Shown here in pieces: positions 52,746-62,097 of a stretch of DNA of 64,000 nucleotides. Below the pieces are notes generated by a model. The model was given only the letters and a program-made list of their open reading frames with translations, was not told the DNA's origin and ran no database searches. The position numbers and the translations under genes are program-made. Each line of letters starts with the position of its first letter. Within the stretch, counting starts at the first letter, position 1. The DNA comes from an uncultured Oscillospiraceae bacterium (GTDB taxonomy: Bacteria > Bacillota > Clostridia > Oscillospirales > Ruminococcaceae): positions 248,001-312,000 of the forward strand of contig CAKSIT010000001.1 of assembly GCA_934462925.1 (NCBI GenBank), in the 5' to 3' direction.

Positions 52746-53474
52746 TTATTTTTCTTCTGCGGAATTTTCCCCGCCGTCCGCGCGCTCCTGCTGAATGCGC
52801 ATTCTGCGCCAGTTTATAAAGCCGTAAATGTCGTTTACAAGGAACACCGCGAAGCATATAACCATTGAGATATACGAGCGGTCCGCAAGAGACGCCAGCA
52901 CCCACAGCACCACAAGCACAACGTCGTTTAGCGCGTAGGCGAGCGCGTAGAACTCGCTGCGCCTGAACGTAAGGTAGACCGCTGCAAAGCTTGTCGTTAC
53001 CGAAAAGGTGCTTGGGATAAGGTTTGCGGTGTTGAACGCCCGCAGGATAAAGAAGAACCCCGCAGTCACCGCCGCCGTAAGCAGCAGCATAAACGCCGTT
53101 TCAAAAAGCGTTATCCTGTTTACCCTGACCTGTGCGCGCGCCCCCTTGAACGGGTTGCGCAGCCACGTCACAAGCGACACCACCGCCATGGGCGCGGACA
53201 TTCCGAGGTAGGTTATCATCTCCCCGTAATAGGCGAACGTGAACGACACCGCCCCGTAAAACAGGCTGAATATTATCATCAGCACCTGCCCGAACGGATT
53301 GCCTTTTGCGCAGAATATAAGCGACGTTACGCCTATGAGGGAGGCTATGAGCGACGGCACGCCCTCCCCGCCGAACGCGAAGAACGCCCCCGTGATAAGC
53401 GCCACAGACCCGCACCAGAGCGCTATTTCTCCCTTTGTAAAATACCCGCGCAGCGTAAATTTTTTCTTTTTCAT
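52746..53474 (-). CDS. pnuC: PnuC-type nicotinamide riboside/mononucleotide transporter
   Basis: This 242-residue protein has about seven membrane helices and the PnuC C-terminal signature: RRSEFYALAYALNDVVLVVLWV and VNDIYGFINWRRM. PnuC proteins carry nicotinamide riboside or other vitamins down a gradient, trapped by phosphorylation. Vitamin specificity cannot be fixed here. It starts right after the SRP RNA terminator (ribosome-binding site GGAGG), so it probably depends on read-through from that RNA or on an unseen promoter. Confidence 0.8.
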   Translation of the reverse strand: MKKKKFTLRGYFTKGEIALWCGSVALITGAFFAFGGEGVPSLIASLIGVTSLIFCAKGNPFGQVLMIIFSLFYGAVSFTFAYYGEMITYLGMSAPMAVVSLVTWLRNPFKGARAQVRVNRITLFETAFMLLLTAAVTAGFFFILRAFNTANLIPSTFSVTTSFAAVYLTFRRSEFYALAYALNDVVLVVLWVLASLADRSYISMVICFAVFLVNDIYGFINWRRMRIQQERADGGENSAEEK

Positions 53475-53486
53475 ACTTCCTCCAAC

Positions 53487-53566
53487 AAAAAAGCACCCGA
53501 AGCGCTTCTTCCAAGACCTGACGAAGCGCCCCGAATGCTGCTACCCGGTGGCAGTTATTCTGCGTT
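53487..53566 (-). ncRNA. ffs: Signal recognition particle RNA, small bacterial type
   Basis: On the minus strand a hairpin RNA of about 80 bases carries the SRP apical motif GTCAGGTCTTGGAAGAAGC, close to the consensus GUCAGGUCYGGAAGGAAGC. The flanking arms GCATTCGGGGCGCTTC and GAAGCGCTTCGGGTGC pair over 16 bp with G-U wobbles and end in TTTTTT. CTGCCACCGGGTAGCAG forms a second 5' stem. The long pairing could be mistaken for a simple leader terminator of pnuC, but the loop is the SRP M-domain binding site. Confidence 0.75.
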
Positions 53567-53567
53567 T

Positions 53568-53599
53568 ATTCTATCATATCCGCAAGGATATGATAGAAT
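53568..53599. repeat. Perfect 14-bp palindrome upstream of the SRP RNA gene
   Basis: ATTCTATCATATCC, four bases, GGATATGATAGAAT. On the minus strand its inner end supplies TGATAGAAT, an extended -10 element, directly before the SRP RNA. Confidence 0.85.
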
Positions 53600-53659
53600 T
53601 TGCCGATATGCGCGAAGTTCCCCCAACGGGGAACGTATGTGCAAGGCATTTTGATATAA

Positions 53660-53889
53660 GGTCACCTCTAAAAACCTTGTTTGAGTGAAAATGCGTATAG
53701 CACACCGACTGCTTCTTTCAACAAGCGAAATTTCTGATGTGACGGCGTCCATGCCGTCACTCGGTTATTTCGCTTCGCAACGTCGTGTTGCACCTCCTCG
53801 TAAGGCATACAGCCTTACTTCGTCGGCTTTCATCGCATTCGGTGCACTCTACCCATTTTCCCTTTTCAAACCGGTTTTTAGAGGTGACC
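53660..53889. mobile_element. MITE-like element, copy 1 (230 bp)
   Basis: The ends are GGTCACCTCTAAAAACC and its exact inverse GGTTTTTAGAGGTGACC. A possible ATAA target duplication flanks it. It matches copy 2 (58171-58329) across most of its length but contains about 70 extra bases with their own palindrome (AAGCGAAAT/ATTTCGCTT and GTGACGGC/GCCGTCAC). No coding sequence is supported. Confidence 0.8.
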
Positions 53890-53910
53890 ATAAAATAAAC
53901 GCTTGCGTTT

Positions 53911-53939
53911 ATTCTAGCACATTATTGCGGATTTGTCAA
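53911..53939 (-). promoter_or_regulatory. Displaced promoter of the SRP RNA gene
   Basis: On the minus strand TTGACA (53934-53939, overlapping the mfd stop codon), 17 bases, TAGAAT (53911-53916). The 13 bases TGCGTTTATTCTA on the plus strand (53904-53916) recur at 53561-53573 next to the SRP RNA. Confidence 0.8.
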
Positions 53940-56900
53940 GTGCTTTCGGGCTTCGGCGCGTCGCCCGCGGAAGCCATTGCGGTTATTACCGCTTTCATTA
54001 CGTCTATGGGCTTGTCGTCCTTGCCGAGCGACACGCTCATGCGCGCTCTGCCTATCGTTTCAAGCCGCATACGCTTGCCCATCACGGCGGTAACGGCGGC
54101 TATCCTGCGCATATCGAACGCGGAGAGGTAGAACACCATAACGTCCCCCGCCTGCGTTATCTCGGTTATGCCCGAAAGCGCCGCCATGTTGCGCAGCCGC
54201 GCCACGTCCACAAGCCCCTTTACCGACTGCGGCGGCTCGCCGTAGCGGTCTATAAGCTCGTCTATAACGTCAAGGCTGTCCTCCTCGGTCTGAATGCGCG
54301 CTATCTTCCTGTAGCAGTCGATTCGCTGCGCCTGATTGGAGATGTAGCTTTCGGGAATAAACGCGTCTATGCGGATATCGACAAGGCATTCGTCCTTGTG
54401 GACGTTCTTTTCGCCGCGCTCCTCGCGCACAGCCTCGTCAAGAAGCTGTAAATACATCTCGTAGCCGACGTTTGCAAGGTGTCCCGACTGGTTAGCGCCG
54501 AGAATGCTGCCCGCGCCCCTTATTTCAAGGTCGCGCAGCGCAATACGGAAGCCGCTGCCGAACTGCGTGAACTCGCGTATCGCGTCAAGGCGGCGCTGCG
54601 CTATTTCGCTCAGCACCTTGCCGCGCTTAAAGCAGAAGTACGCATACGCGCGCTTGTTCGTTCTGCCCACGCGGCCGCGCAGCTGGTGCAGCTGCGCCAG
54701 TCCCATGTAGTCCGCGTCCTCGATTATAAGTGTGTTTACGTTAGGCACGTCAACGCCCGTTTCGATTATCGTTGTGCATACAAGCACGTCAAGCTCGCCG
54801 TCAAGCAGCCTGCGCCACACGTCAAGTATCTGTTCCTCGCTCATGCGGCCGTGCGCCACGCCTATTTTCGCCTCGGGTACTAGCTTTTGCAGATTTTCCG
54901 CGCACCCGTAGATAGAATCTATCCTGTTGTGGATATAGTACGCCTGCCCGTTTCTGCGCAGCTCCTTGCGTATCGCCTGCGCAATAAGCCCCGCGTCCTG
55001 CTCCATAACGTAGGTGGAGATAGGCTGCCTGTCCTGCGGCGGCTCGTCAAGCACGCTCATGTCGCGTATGCCCGTCATCGCCATGTTAAGCGTGCGCGGA
55101 ATAGGCGTTGCGGACAGCGTGAGTATATCCACCCCGCTGAACATCTCCTTGAACTTCTCCTTGTGCGCCACGCCGAAGCGCTGCTCCTCGTCGATGATGA
55201 CAAGCCCTAAATCCTTGAACTTTATATCGTTTTGAATTATCCTGTGCGTGCCGATAACAAGGTCAATCCTGCCCGTTGAGAGCATTCGCAGAATCTCTTT
55301 CTGCTCAGAGGCGCTCTTGTAGCGCGACAGCAGCGCAATGTTTATCGGGAAGCCCTCCATGCGGCTGCTTGCGGTCTGGTAATGCTGCCATGCAAGCACC
55401 GTCGTCGGCACGAGAATAGCGCACTGCTTGCCCGCCTCAATGCACTTGAACGCCGCGCGCAGCGCGACTTCGGTCTTGCCGAAGCCTACGTCGCCGCACA
55501 AAAGGCGCTCCATAGGCTGCGGGCGCTGCATATCCGCCTTTATCTCGTCGATACAGCGCAGCTGCGAGTCGGTTTCCACATAGGGGAAGTGCTGCTCGAA
55601 GTCCTCCTGCATGGAGTCGTCCTCGGGGAAGCTGAAGCCCTGCGCTTTCATGCGCTTTGAGTACAGCTCGATAAGCTCGCCCGCCATTTCCTTTGCGGCG
55701 GCCTTTGCCTTTGCCTTGGACTTCTGCCATTGCTCGGAGTTTAGCTTGTTGAGCTTTACCGCGGACGTGTCGCCCGTGCCGATATAGCGCGACACGAGGT
55801 CGAGCTGCGTTACGGGTACGTGCAGCACGTCCATTCCCGCGTACTTTATGCGGATATAGTCCTTTGCAACGCCCTGCGTTTCTATTTTGTGTACGCCGTC
55901 GAACACGCCTATTCCGTGCGAAGCGTGGACTACAAGGTCGCCTATTGCAATATCGGTAAGCGAGCGTATCTCCTCGCCCTTTTTTTTCTTCTGTACGCGG
56001 CGGCGCTCCGCGTGTACCGCGGTGTGCGTGAACACCGCGAGCTTATCCTCGGGGTACTCAAGCCCTGCGGTAAGCGTGCCTGCGGTAACGTACACAACGC
56101 CCGCTTCGGGCTTTTCGGGGCTTTGCGAATACCGCGCCCTTATGCCGTCCTCGGCAAGGTCGTCCGCAAGATTTTTCGCGCCCTTTTCCGTTCCCGCAAA
56201 AATAAGGCAGGCGTACCCGCGCGGAAGCTGCCCTTGCAGCTCCTCCTCAAGCAGCTTGTACTCGCCGCTCCACGGAGAGGTCTGCACCGCCGCGCGTGCG
56301 TTTATCATCACGCCAAGCTCCGTGCCGCCGCCCCTTATAAACGTGTCGAAGTAAACCGCCGTGCGCCTTGTAAGCAGGTCTGAAAGCTCCTGCTTCGTGA
56401 GCATATACCGTTCCAGCCCCTTGCATACAAGACCCTCGTCGGTCAGTATCTTAAGGTCCTCGATATGCTGCAGCGCCGCCGCGCGGAAAAGCTCCTGCGC
56501 GGTGGCGTTTTCGCACACGAAAACCTTTTTCGCGTAGTCGAAAACGGTCGCTTCCTGCTCGTAGCACAGCGGAAAGAACCTGTCGAGGTCGTGGAGCGTA
56601 ATGCCGCTGCGCAGCCTGCTTACGTCGCTTGTGAATTTTGTGCGCAGCTCCTCCGCGCGCTTGCCGCGAAGCCGCTTCATAAGCGCTTCTATGCGCTCGC
56701 ACAGCTGCTGCGCGCTGTCAAAGAGCGTTTCCGCCGCGGGGGATATGCACAGCTCCGTAAGGCTCTCCGTGCGGCGCTGCGATTCAATGTCAAACGCGGA
56801 AATGCTGTCTATGCTGTCGCCCCAGAACTCAATACGGAACGGTTTTTCGCTGCTCGGCGGGAATACGTCCACAAGCCCGCCGCGCACCGAAAACTGCCCC

Positions 56901-57418
56901 GCGCCCTCTATCATGTCCGTGCGCGAATAGCCCGCCGCGCACAGCCGCTCGCAAAGCGCGCCCTGCTCGGTTTCATCGCCCTCGCGCAGGGTCATGGTGC
57001 GCTTTTCAAGCTCCGCGGGGGGTATGGTGAGCTGCGCGGCGGCCTCCGCAGAGCATACCACCGCCCTGCACGCGCCGCATTGCATTGCAGAAAGCGCGAA
57101 AATGCGCTTGTACTCGTACTCGCGCGAGGCGGCTTCCACATTGCCAAGCATAAGCTCCTTAGCGGGGTAAAGCAGCGCGGACTGCTCCCCCGAAAGCGCG
57201 TTTATGTCAAGGCACAGCTTCTGCGCTTCGGCTTCGCTCTCGGCTATCACAAGCACGGGGGAAAGCGCCTGCTCGCGCACAAGCGCCGCGATAAAATGCG
57301 CCTTGTGTATGTGCGAAACGCCTGTCACAAGGGCAGGCAGCGGCTTATCCGAAAGAACGTATTTTCTCAGCTTTTCGTAGTCGGCGTTGGCTTTCGCCGC
57401 GTTTACAAAGAACTCCAT
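53936..57418 (-). CDS. mfd: Transcription-repair coupling factor Mfd
   Basis: This 1160-residue protein is full length. It has the UvrB-like N-terminal domains, the RNA polymerase interacting domain (IGDLVVHASHGIGVFDGV), then a superfamily 2 translocase with CGDVGFGKTEVALRAAF (Walker A), DEEQRFGV (DEAD-type box), SATPIPRTL and the C-terminal LRGRVGRTNKRAYAY. It pushes stalled RNA polymerase off lesions and recruits UvrA. It lies 19 bases after pth and shares its transcript. The start follows GAGAGGGG. Confidence 0.97.
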   Translation of the reverse strand: MEFFVNAAKANADYEKLRKYVLSDKPLPALVTGVSHIHKAHFIAALVREQALSPVLVIAESEAEAQKLCLDINALSGEQSALLYPAKELMLGNVEAASREYEYKRIFALSAMQCGACRAVVCSAEAAAQLTIPPAELEKRTMTLREGDETEQGALCERLCAAGYSRTDMIEGAGQFSVRGGLVDVFPPSSEKPFRIEFWGDSIDSISAFDIESQRRTESLTELCISPAAETLFDSAQQLCERIEALMKRLRGKRAEELRTKFTSDVSRLRSGITLHDLDRFFPLCYEQEATVFDYAKKVFVCENATAQELFRAAALQHIEDLKILTDEGLVCKGLERYMLTKQELSDLLTRRTAVYFDTFIRGGGTELGVMINARAAVQTSPWSGEYKLLEEELQGQLPRGYACLIFAGTEKGAKNLADDLAEDGIRARYSQSPEKPEAGVVYVTAGTLTAGLEYPEDKLAVFTHTAVHAERRRVQKKKKGEEIRSLTDIAIGDLVVHASHGIGVFDGVHKIETQGVAKDYIRIKYAGMDVLHVPVTQLDLVSRYIGTGDTSAVKLNKLNSEQWQKSKAKAKAAAKEMAGELIELYSKRMKAQGFSFPEDDSMQEDFEQHFPYVETDSQLRCIDEIKADMQRPQPMERLLCGDVGFGKTEVALRAAFKCIEAGKQCAILVPTTVLAWQHYQTASSRMEGFPINIALLSRYKSASEQKEILRMLSTGRIDLVIGTHRIIQNDIKFKDLGLVIIDEEQRFGVAHKEKFKEMFSGVDILTLSATPIPRTLNMAMTGIRDMSVLDEPPQDRQPISTYVMEQDAGLIAQAIRKELRRNGQAYYIHNRIDSIYGCAENLQKLVPEAKIGVAHGRMSEEQILDVWRRLLDGELDVLVCTTIIETGVDVPNVNTLIIEDADYMGLAQLHQLRGRVGRTNKRAYAYFCFKRGKVLSEIAQRRLDAIREFTQFGSGFRIALRDLEIRGAGSILGANQSGHLANVGYEMYLQLLDEAVREERGEKNVHKDECLVDIRIDAFIPESYISNQAQRIDCYRKIARIQTEEDSLDVIDELIDRYGEPPQSVKGLVDVARLRNMAALSGITEITQAGDVMVFYLSAFDMRRIAAVTAVMGKRMRLETIGRARMSVSLGKDDKPIDVMKAVITAMASAGDAPKPEST

Positions 57419-57437
57419 AAACCCCTCTCCCCGCGTT

Positions 57438-58067
57438 TTACGAGTTGTACTTGTTCATAGCTTCGTTTATCTTCCCCTGCACCATAAGCTCAAGGCACGC
57501 CACGGCGTTGTCGAAGCACTGCTCAAGCACCGGCGCGTCGTCCTTCTTGAAATGCCCGAGTACCCAGTCCGCAAGGGAGTAGTCCGGGTGAGGCTTTGCG
57601 CCCACGCCCATTTTAATGCGCGGGAACGCGTCCGACCCCGAAAGGTAGATTATGCTTTTTATGCCGTTGTGGCCGCCGTCGCTGCCCTTGCGGCGTATCC
57701 GCAGCCGCCCCGGTTCAAGCGAGATGTCGTCGAACACGATTATGGTGCGCTCGGGCGGTATTTTGTAGAACTGCATTGCCTCTACCACGGCCTCGCCCGA
57801 ATTGTTCATGTAGGTGGTGGGCTTCATTATAAGGCAACGCTTGCCGCCTATCATGGCGTCGCAGGTAAGCGACTTGAAGCGCAGCTTCTTACAGGAAAGC
57901 TTGTACTTGTCGCAAAGCGCGTCTATCGTCATAAAGCCTATGTTGTGGCGCGTGCCGTCGTACTGCGTGCCGGGGTTGCCAAGACCTGCTATGATGTATT
58001 CCACAGCGCCTACAGGCTCTGCGGCGCGCTCGCTGTCAAGCTTCTTGAATATATCGAAAACAGACAT
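57438..58067 (-). CDS. pth: Peptidyl-tRNA hydrolase
   Basis: This 209-residue enzyme has IAGLGNPGTQYDGTRHNIGF with the catalytic His in TRHN, MKPTTYMNNSGEAV, and GSDGGHNGIKSI. It recycles peptidyl-tRNA. An N-terminal extension of about 25 residues (MSVFDIFKKLDSERAAE) precedes the usual start; the ribosome-binding site GAAAGGAG before 58067 supports it. pth-mfd is a conserved Firmicutes pair. Confidence 0.95.
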   Translation of the reverse strand: MSVFDIFKKLDSERAAEPVGAVEYIIAGLGNPGTQYDGTRHNIGFMTIDALCDKYKLSCKKLRFKSLTCDAMIGGKRCLIMKPTTYMNNSGEAVVEAMQFYKIPPERTIIVFDDISLEPGRLRIRRKGSDGGHNGIKSIIYLSGSDAFPRIKMGVGAKPHPDYSLADWVLGHFKKDDAPVLEQCFDNAVACLELMVQGKINEAMNKYNS

Positions 58068-58170
58068 TCTGCCGCTCCTTTCACGGGCGCTTTAATCCGC
58101 CCCAAAGCAATTTAACGCACAAAGCCCACCCGCGGGTTGCCCGCAGGTGGTGTGTTATGTGATATTATGA

Positions 58171-58329
58171 GGTCACCTCTAAAAACCTTGTTTGAGTGAA
58201 AATGTGTATAGCACACCGACTGCGTCGTCAAACCTCCTCGTAAGGCATACAGCCTTACTTCGTCGGCTTTCCTCGCATTCGGCGCACTCTACCCATTTTC
58301 ACTTTTCAAACCGGTTTTTAGATGTGCCC
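58171..58329. mobile_element. MITE-like element, copy 2 (159 bp)
   Basis: The left end GGTCACCTCTAAAAACC and the diverged right end GGTTTTTAGATGTGCCC pair. The sequence ATGA flanks both sides, a four-base target duplication. The interior (CACACCGACTGC, CCTCCTCGTAAGGCATACAG and so on) matches copy 1. It lies between the promoter at 58392-58420 and pth. Confidence 0.8.
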
Positions 58330-58391
58330 ATGAGATATTATGAGCCGTTTTGCCGCGGAGCATTCCCGCACGGGCGCTCTCCGCAGGATAT

Positions 58392-58420
58392 ATTTTAGCA
58401 CTTTTTCGCGGGTTTGTCAA
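58392..58420 (-). promoter_or_regulatory. Promoter of pth-mfd
   Basis: On the minus strand TTGACA (58415-58420), 17 bases, TAAAAT (58392-58397). Confidence 0.8.
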
Positions 58421-58487
58421 TGGCAGGGCGCAAAAACATATCAACCCCGCAAAAGCACGCTTTGTAAGTGCGTGTGCCTTTACCGCC

Positions 58488-60257
58488 TCACACGGACTGC
58501 GCGGTGTAAAGCCTGTAGTAATCTCCCTTTTTCGCCATAAGCTCCTCGTGCGTTCCCGCCTCGGTTATGCCCTTGTTGGAAACGTACATTATTCTGTCGC
58601 AGTTTCTGATGGTTGACAGGCGGTGCGCTATGATAAAGGACGTTCTGCCCTGCAACAGGTGGTTAAGGCCGTTCTGAAGATACCGCTCGGTCTTTGCGTC
58701 TATCGACGACGTAGCCTCGTCAAGCACCAGTATTTTCGGGTCGGAAACTATGGTGCGCGCAAAGGCTATGAGCTGCTTCTGTCCCTGCGAAAGCCCCGCG
58801 CCGCGCTCGTTTACCACCGTGTCGTAGCCGTCCTTAAGCGACATTATGTAGTCGTCTATGCCGACTATTCTGCACGCCGCGCGTATGTCCTCCAGCGAAG
58901 CGTCCAGCCTGCCGTAGCGCACGTTGTCGGCTATTGTTCCGCTGAAAATAAAGCTGTCCTGAAGCATTATGCCCATCTGCGAGCGCAGCGAGTGCAGCGT
59001 TACCTTTGAGATGTCGCTCTCGTCAATGCGCACTGTGCCACCGTTTATGTTGTAAAAGCGCGATATAAGGTTCACTATCGTGGTTTTGCCCGCGCCTGTA
59101 GGACCAACGAGCGCCACGCTTTCGCCCGCCTTAACGTCAAAGCTTAAGTGTTCAAGGATATTTATGCCCTCCTCGTACGCGAACGTTACGTCCTCAAAGT
59201 GAACGTCGCCCTTTATCTCGGGCATTTCCGTGGCGTCGGGCGCGTCGTCAACGGTCACAGGCTCGTCCATCATCTCAAATATGCGCTCGAGGTTCGCAAC
59301 GGCGTTTATAAACGTGTTCATGAGGTTCGCAAGGTTCATAAGCGGCTGCCAGAAGCGCGCGGAATAGTCCGTCATCGAAACGATAGTACCGAGCGACAGC
59401 GCCCCCTGAAAGCCAAGCAGCCCCACGCCGAAAATGCCTGCGCGTACAAGTATGGACACGATATCCGTCGAGGGCCACACCATGTTTGAGTACCGCACCG
59501 CGGTCATCCACGCCTTGCGGTAGTTCTTCGCAAGCCTGTCGTTTATCTCCTCGTTTTCTTCCTCTCGCGTGAACATCTGCGAAATCTTCACGCCGACAAT
59601 GCTTTCGTGCAGGTAGGCGTTGAGGTTTGAGCTTTTGTTGCTTACCTGCTGCCAGCCCTTGCGCTGGTGGTTCTTTACAAATAGCATTACCGCAGCGTAA
59701 ATCGGCACGCCCGCCATAGTAACGAGCGCCAGCTGCCAGCTTACGAAAAACATGAACACCGTGATGAACGCAAGGTTGAGTATTTCGAGAATGAAGTTGA
59801 TAAGCCCGTTCGTCATAAGGTCGCTTATCGCGTTTATGTAGTTGATTATGCGCGTGAGAATCTTGCCGTGCGGGCGGCTGTCATAGTACTCGAACGACAG
59901 CTTCTGCATATGCGCGAAAAGGTCGCGGCGTATGTCGTACACGATATCCTGCCCTACGCGCGTCATTATCGTGGAGCGCAGCTTCGCTATGATAACGCTT
60001 GCAACCGTACACGCAAGCACTCCGCCGCCGCACGCAAGCAGCGCGGGTATGCTCTCGCGGCTTACCATACAGTTGTCGAGCGCGTACTTTACAATAAGCG
60101 GCGACAGCAGCCCTATTACCGTGCCTATGCCGCTCATAACAAGCGCGAGCGCGATTTTTCCCTTGTATTTTGCCGCGTACACCAAAGAGCGCTTAAGGTG
60201 GCGTATGTCGAACGGCGTTTCAAGAGTTTCGTCTATGTCAAACTTGTTTCTTGCCAT
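58488..60257 (-). CDS. ABC exporter half-transporter with a canonical ATPase site
   Basis: This 589-residue type IV ABC exporter has six N-terminal membrane helices and an ATPase with Walker A GPTGAGKTT, Q-loop MLQDSF, signature LSQGQKQLIAFARTI, Walker B ILVLDEATSSID and switch His IIAHRLST. The catalytic Glu after Walker B is present. It lies 12 bases after its partner. Such pairs export drugs, lipids or peptides; the cargo is unknown. Confidence 0.93.
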   Translation of the reverse strand: MARNKFDIDETLETPFDIRHLKRSLVYAAKYKGKIALALVMSGIGTVIGLLSPLIVKYALDNCMVSRESIPALLACGGGVLACTVASVIIAKLRSTIMTRVGQDIVYDIRRDLFAHMQKLSFEYYDSRPHGKILTRIINYINAISDLMTNGLINFILEILNLAFITVFMFFVSWQLALVTMAGVPIYAAVMLFVKNHQRKGWQQVSNKSSNLNAYLHESIVGVKISQMFTREEENEEINDRLAKNYRKAWMTAVRYSNMVWPSTDIVSILVRAGIFGVGLLGFQGALSLGTIVSMTDYSARFWQPLMNLANLMNTFINAVANLERIFEMMDEPVTVDDAPDATEMPEIKGDVHFEDVTFAYEEGINILEHLSFDVKAGESVALVGPTGAGKTTIVNLISRFYNINGGTVRIDESDISKVTLHSLRSQMGIMLQDSFIFSGTIADNVRYGRLDASLEDIRAACRIVGIDDYIMSLKDGYDTVVNERGAGLSQGQKQLIAFARTIVSDPKILVLDEATSSIDAKTERYLQNGLNHLLQGRTSFIIAHRLSTIRNCDRIMYVSNKGITEAGTHEELMAKKGDYYRLYTAQSV

Positions 60258-60269
60258 GTCTGTCCCCCC

Positions 60270-62009
60270 TTATCTTTGCAGGTCGTAGACCTCGCGGTAA
60301 TAGCCGTGCTGCGCGATAAGCTCGTCGTGCGTTCCCTGCTCGGCTATCCTGCCGTCCTTAAGTACGATTATCTTGTCCGCGTATTTGGCGGTGGAAATCC
60401 TCTGCGCGATAATTATTTTCGTGCAGGGGAAGTCAAGCTCGGAAAGCGACTTTTGTATGTGCTTTTCCGTTTCAAGGTCTACCGCCGAGGTGGTGTCGTC
60501 CAGTATAAGTATAGCGGGCTTTACCGCAAGGGCGCGCGCCAGCGAAATGCGCTGCTTCTGTCCGCCCGAAAGCCCCACGCCGCGCTCGCCGACTATCGTG
60601 TCGTAGCCGTCCGAGAGTTTTCGTATAAAGCCGTCCGCGTCCGCTTCCTTTGCAACCTTTACAACGTCCTCCTCGGACATTGCGGTGTTGCCGAACGAGA
60701 TGTTGCCGTCTATCGTGTCGGAGTAGAGAAGCACGTCCTGCGTTGCAACGCCTATGTTTGAGCGCAGCTGCTTAAGCTTCAGACGCTGCACATTCACGCC
60801 GTCTACCCGCACCTCGCCCGACGTAGCGTCGTATATGCGCGGTATAAGCTCCGTAAGCGCGGTTTTGCCCGAGCCCGTTTCGCCCATAAGCACCACGGTT
60901 TCACCCGCGCTTACGCTGAACGTAACGTCGTCAAGCACCTTTTCGTCGCCGTAGGCAAAGCTTACGTGGGAGAACTCAACGCTCCCCTCGAAGCGTTCGG
61001 GCTTATCCAGCGCGTCCGCGCGGTCGCATATGCGCGGCGAGCCGTAGTATATCTCGATTATCTTGTTCGCCGAAGCGGAGAAGCGCTGCAGGTCGTTTAC
61101 AATGTTGCCGAGCATACGCATGGGGTTCGAGAGCGTCCAGATAAGGCCTGAGAACGCGGTGTATTCGCCGAACGTAATGCGCCCGCCGATAACGAAAAGA
61201 CCGCCGCACACAAGCATTACCACCGACAGCGACTGCGCGGTTATTTCAAGGTACGGGAAGAATTTGAGCCACGTAAACGCCGAGCGCTTAGTCGCCTCGC
61301 AGTAGCCGCGGCTGAACTCGTCAAACTTCTCCTTTTCGTACTCCTCGCGCGCAAACGCCTTTACAACGCGGTTGCCCGAGATGTTTTCCTCTGCGGCGGT
61401 GTTCATGCGCGAGAGGCGCTCGCGTTGGTCGACATACATAGGGCCGACCCTGCGCTTAAAGAGCCACGTTACAAACAGAATAACGGGCGTGAGCGCGATA
61501 AGGCACAGCGCCATGAGCCAGTCTATCGAAAAGAAGAATATCACCGAAGCGCTGAAAAGCACGATACATTCCACCATAGCCTTTATTATCCACGCGACGG
61601 AGTGGCGCACCATGTCAAGGTCGCCCGTTACGCGGTTCATAATGTCGCCCGTGCGGTAGAAGTTATAAAAGCGCGCGTCCTGCTGCTCTATGTTATGGAA
61701 CAGCACCTTTCTCACGCGGTAGATAAGCTCCTGCGAGGAATGCTCGTAGAGCATCGTGCCGCCGTACTGAATGCACGCGCGCAGCACCGTAAAGCCCACC
61801 ATAGCGCCTATCATCAGCAACAGTACGTCGCCGTGATTCTTTATGTTCTCCACGGCGTTTTCGTTTACAATGAACATATCGGTTATCTGCGAGGTAAAAT
61901 ACGGCGTGATTATGTACATCGACTGACAGACTACCGTCAGCAGCAGCCCGCATATGTACATACCGCGGCAGCCCTCCATGTTCTTCCACAGCCATCTGAA
62001 AAGAAACAT
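60270..62009 (-). CDS. ABC exporter half-transporter with a degenerate ATPase site
   Basis: This 579-residue protein has the same layout as its neighbour, with Walker A GETGSGKTA, signature LSGGQKQRISLARAL and Walker B ILILDDTTSAVD. The residue after the Walker B Asp is Asp, not Glu, the usual degenerate site of heterodimeric exporters such as the TM287/288 and BmrCD type. The switch-loop His position reads IIAQRIST, a second departure. It therefore probably forms an asymmetric heterodimer with the next gene. Confidence 0.93.
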   Translation of the reverse strand: MFLFRWLWKNMEGCRGMYICGLLLTVVCQSMYIITPYFTSQITDMFIVNENAVENIKNHGDVLLLMIGAMVGFTVLRACIQYGGTMLYEHSSQELIYRVRKVLFHNIEQQDARFYNFYRTGDIMNRVTGDLDMVRHSVAWIIKAMVECIVLFSASVIFFFSIDWLMALCLIALTPVILFVTWLFKRRVGPMYVDQRERLSRMNTAAEENISGNRVVKAFAREEYEKEKFDEFSRGYCEATKRSAFTWLKFFPYLEITAQSLSVVMLVCGGLFVIGGRITFGEYTAFSGLIWTLSNPMRMLGNIVNDLQRFSASANKIIEIYYGSPRICDRADALDKPERFEGSVEFSHVSFAYGDEKVLDDVTFSVSAGETVVLMGETGSGKTALTELIPRIYDATSGEVRVDGVNVQRLKLKQLRSNIGVATQDVLLYSDTIDGNISFGNTAMSEEDVVKVAKEADADGFIRKLSDGYDTIVGERGVGLSGGQKQRISLARALAVKPAILILDDTTSAVDLETEKHIQKSLSELDFPCTKIIIAQRISTAKYADKIIVLKDGRIAEQGTHDELIAQHGYYREVYDLQR

Positions 62010-62097
62010 TGCCCCACTCCCTTTTTAAACTCGTTCTGTAATCGTTTTCTCGGCGGCGCGCAGAAGCGCCGTCGGAAATGCGTTTTGTCAGCGTATT

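Noticed and set aside
53487..53599. Riboswitch or attenuator for pnuC
   Set aside because: The hairpin loop is the GTCAGGTC...GGAAGAAGC SRP motif and the RNA has its own promoter and terminator, so an SRP RNA explains it better.
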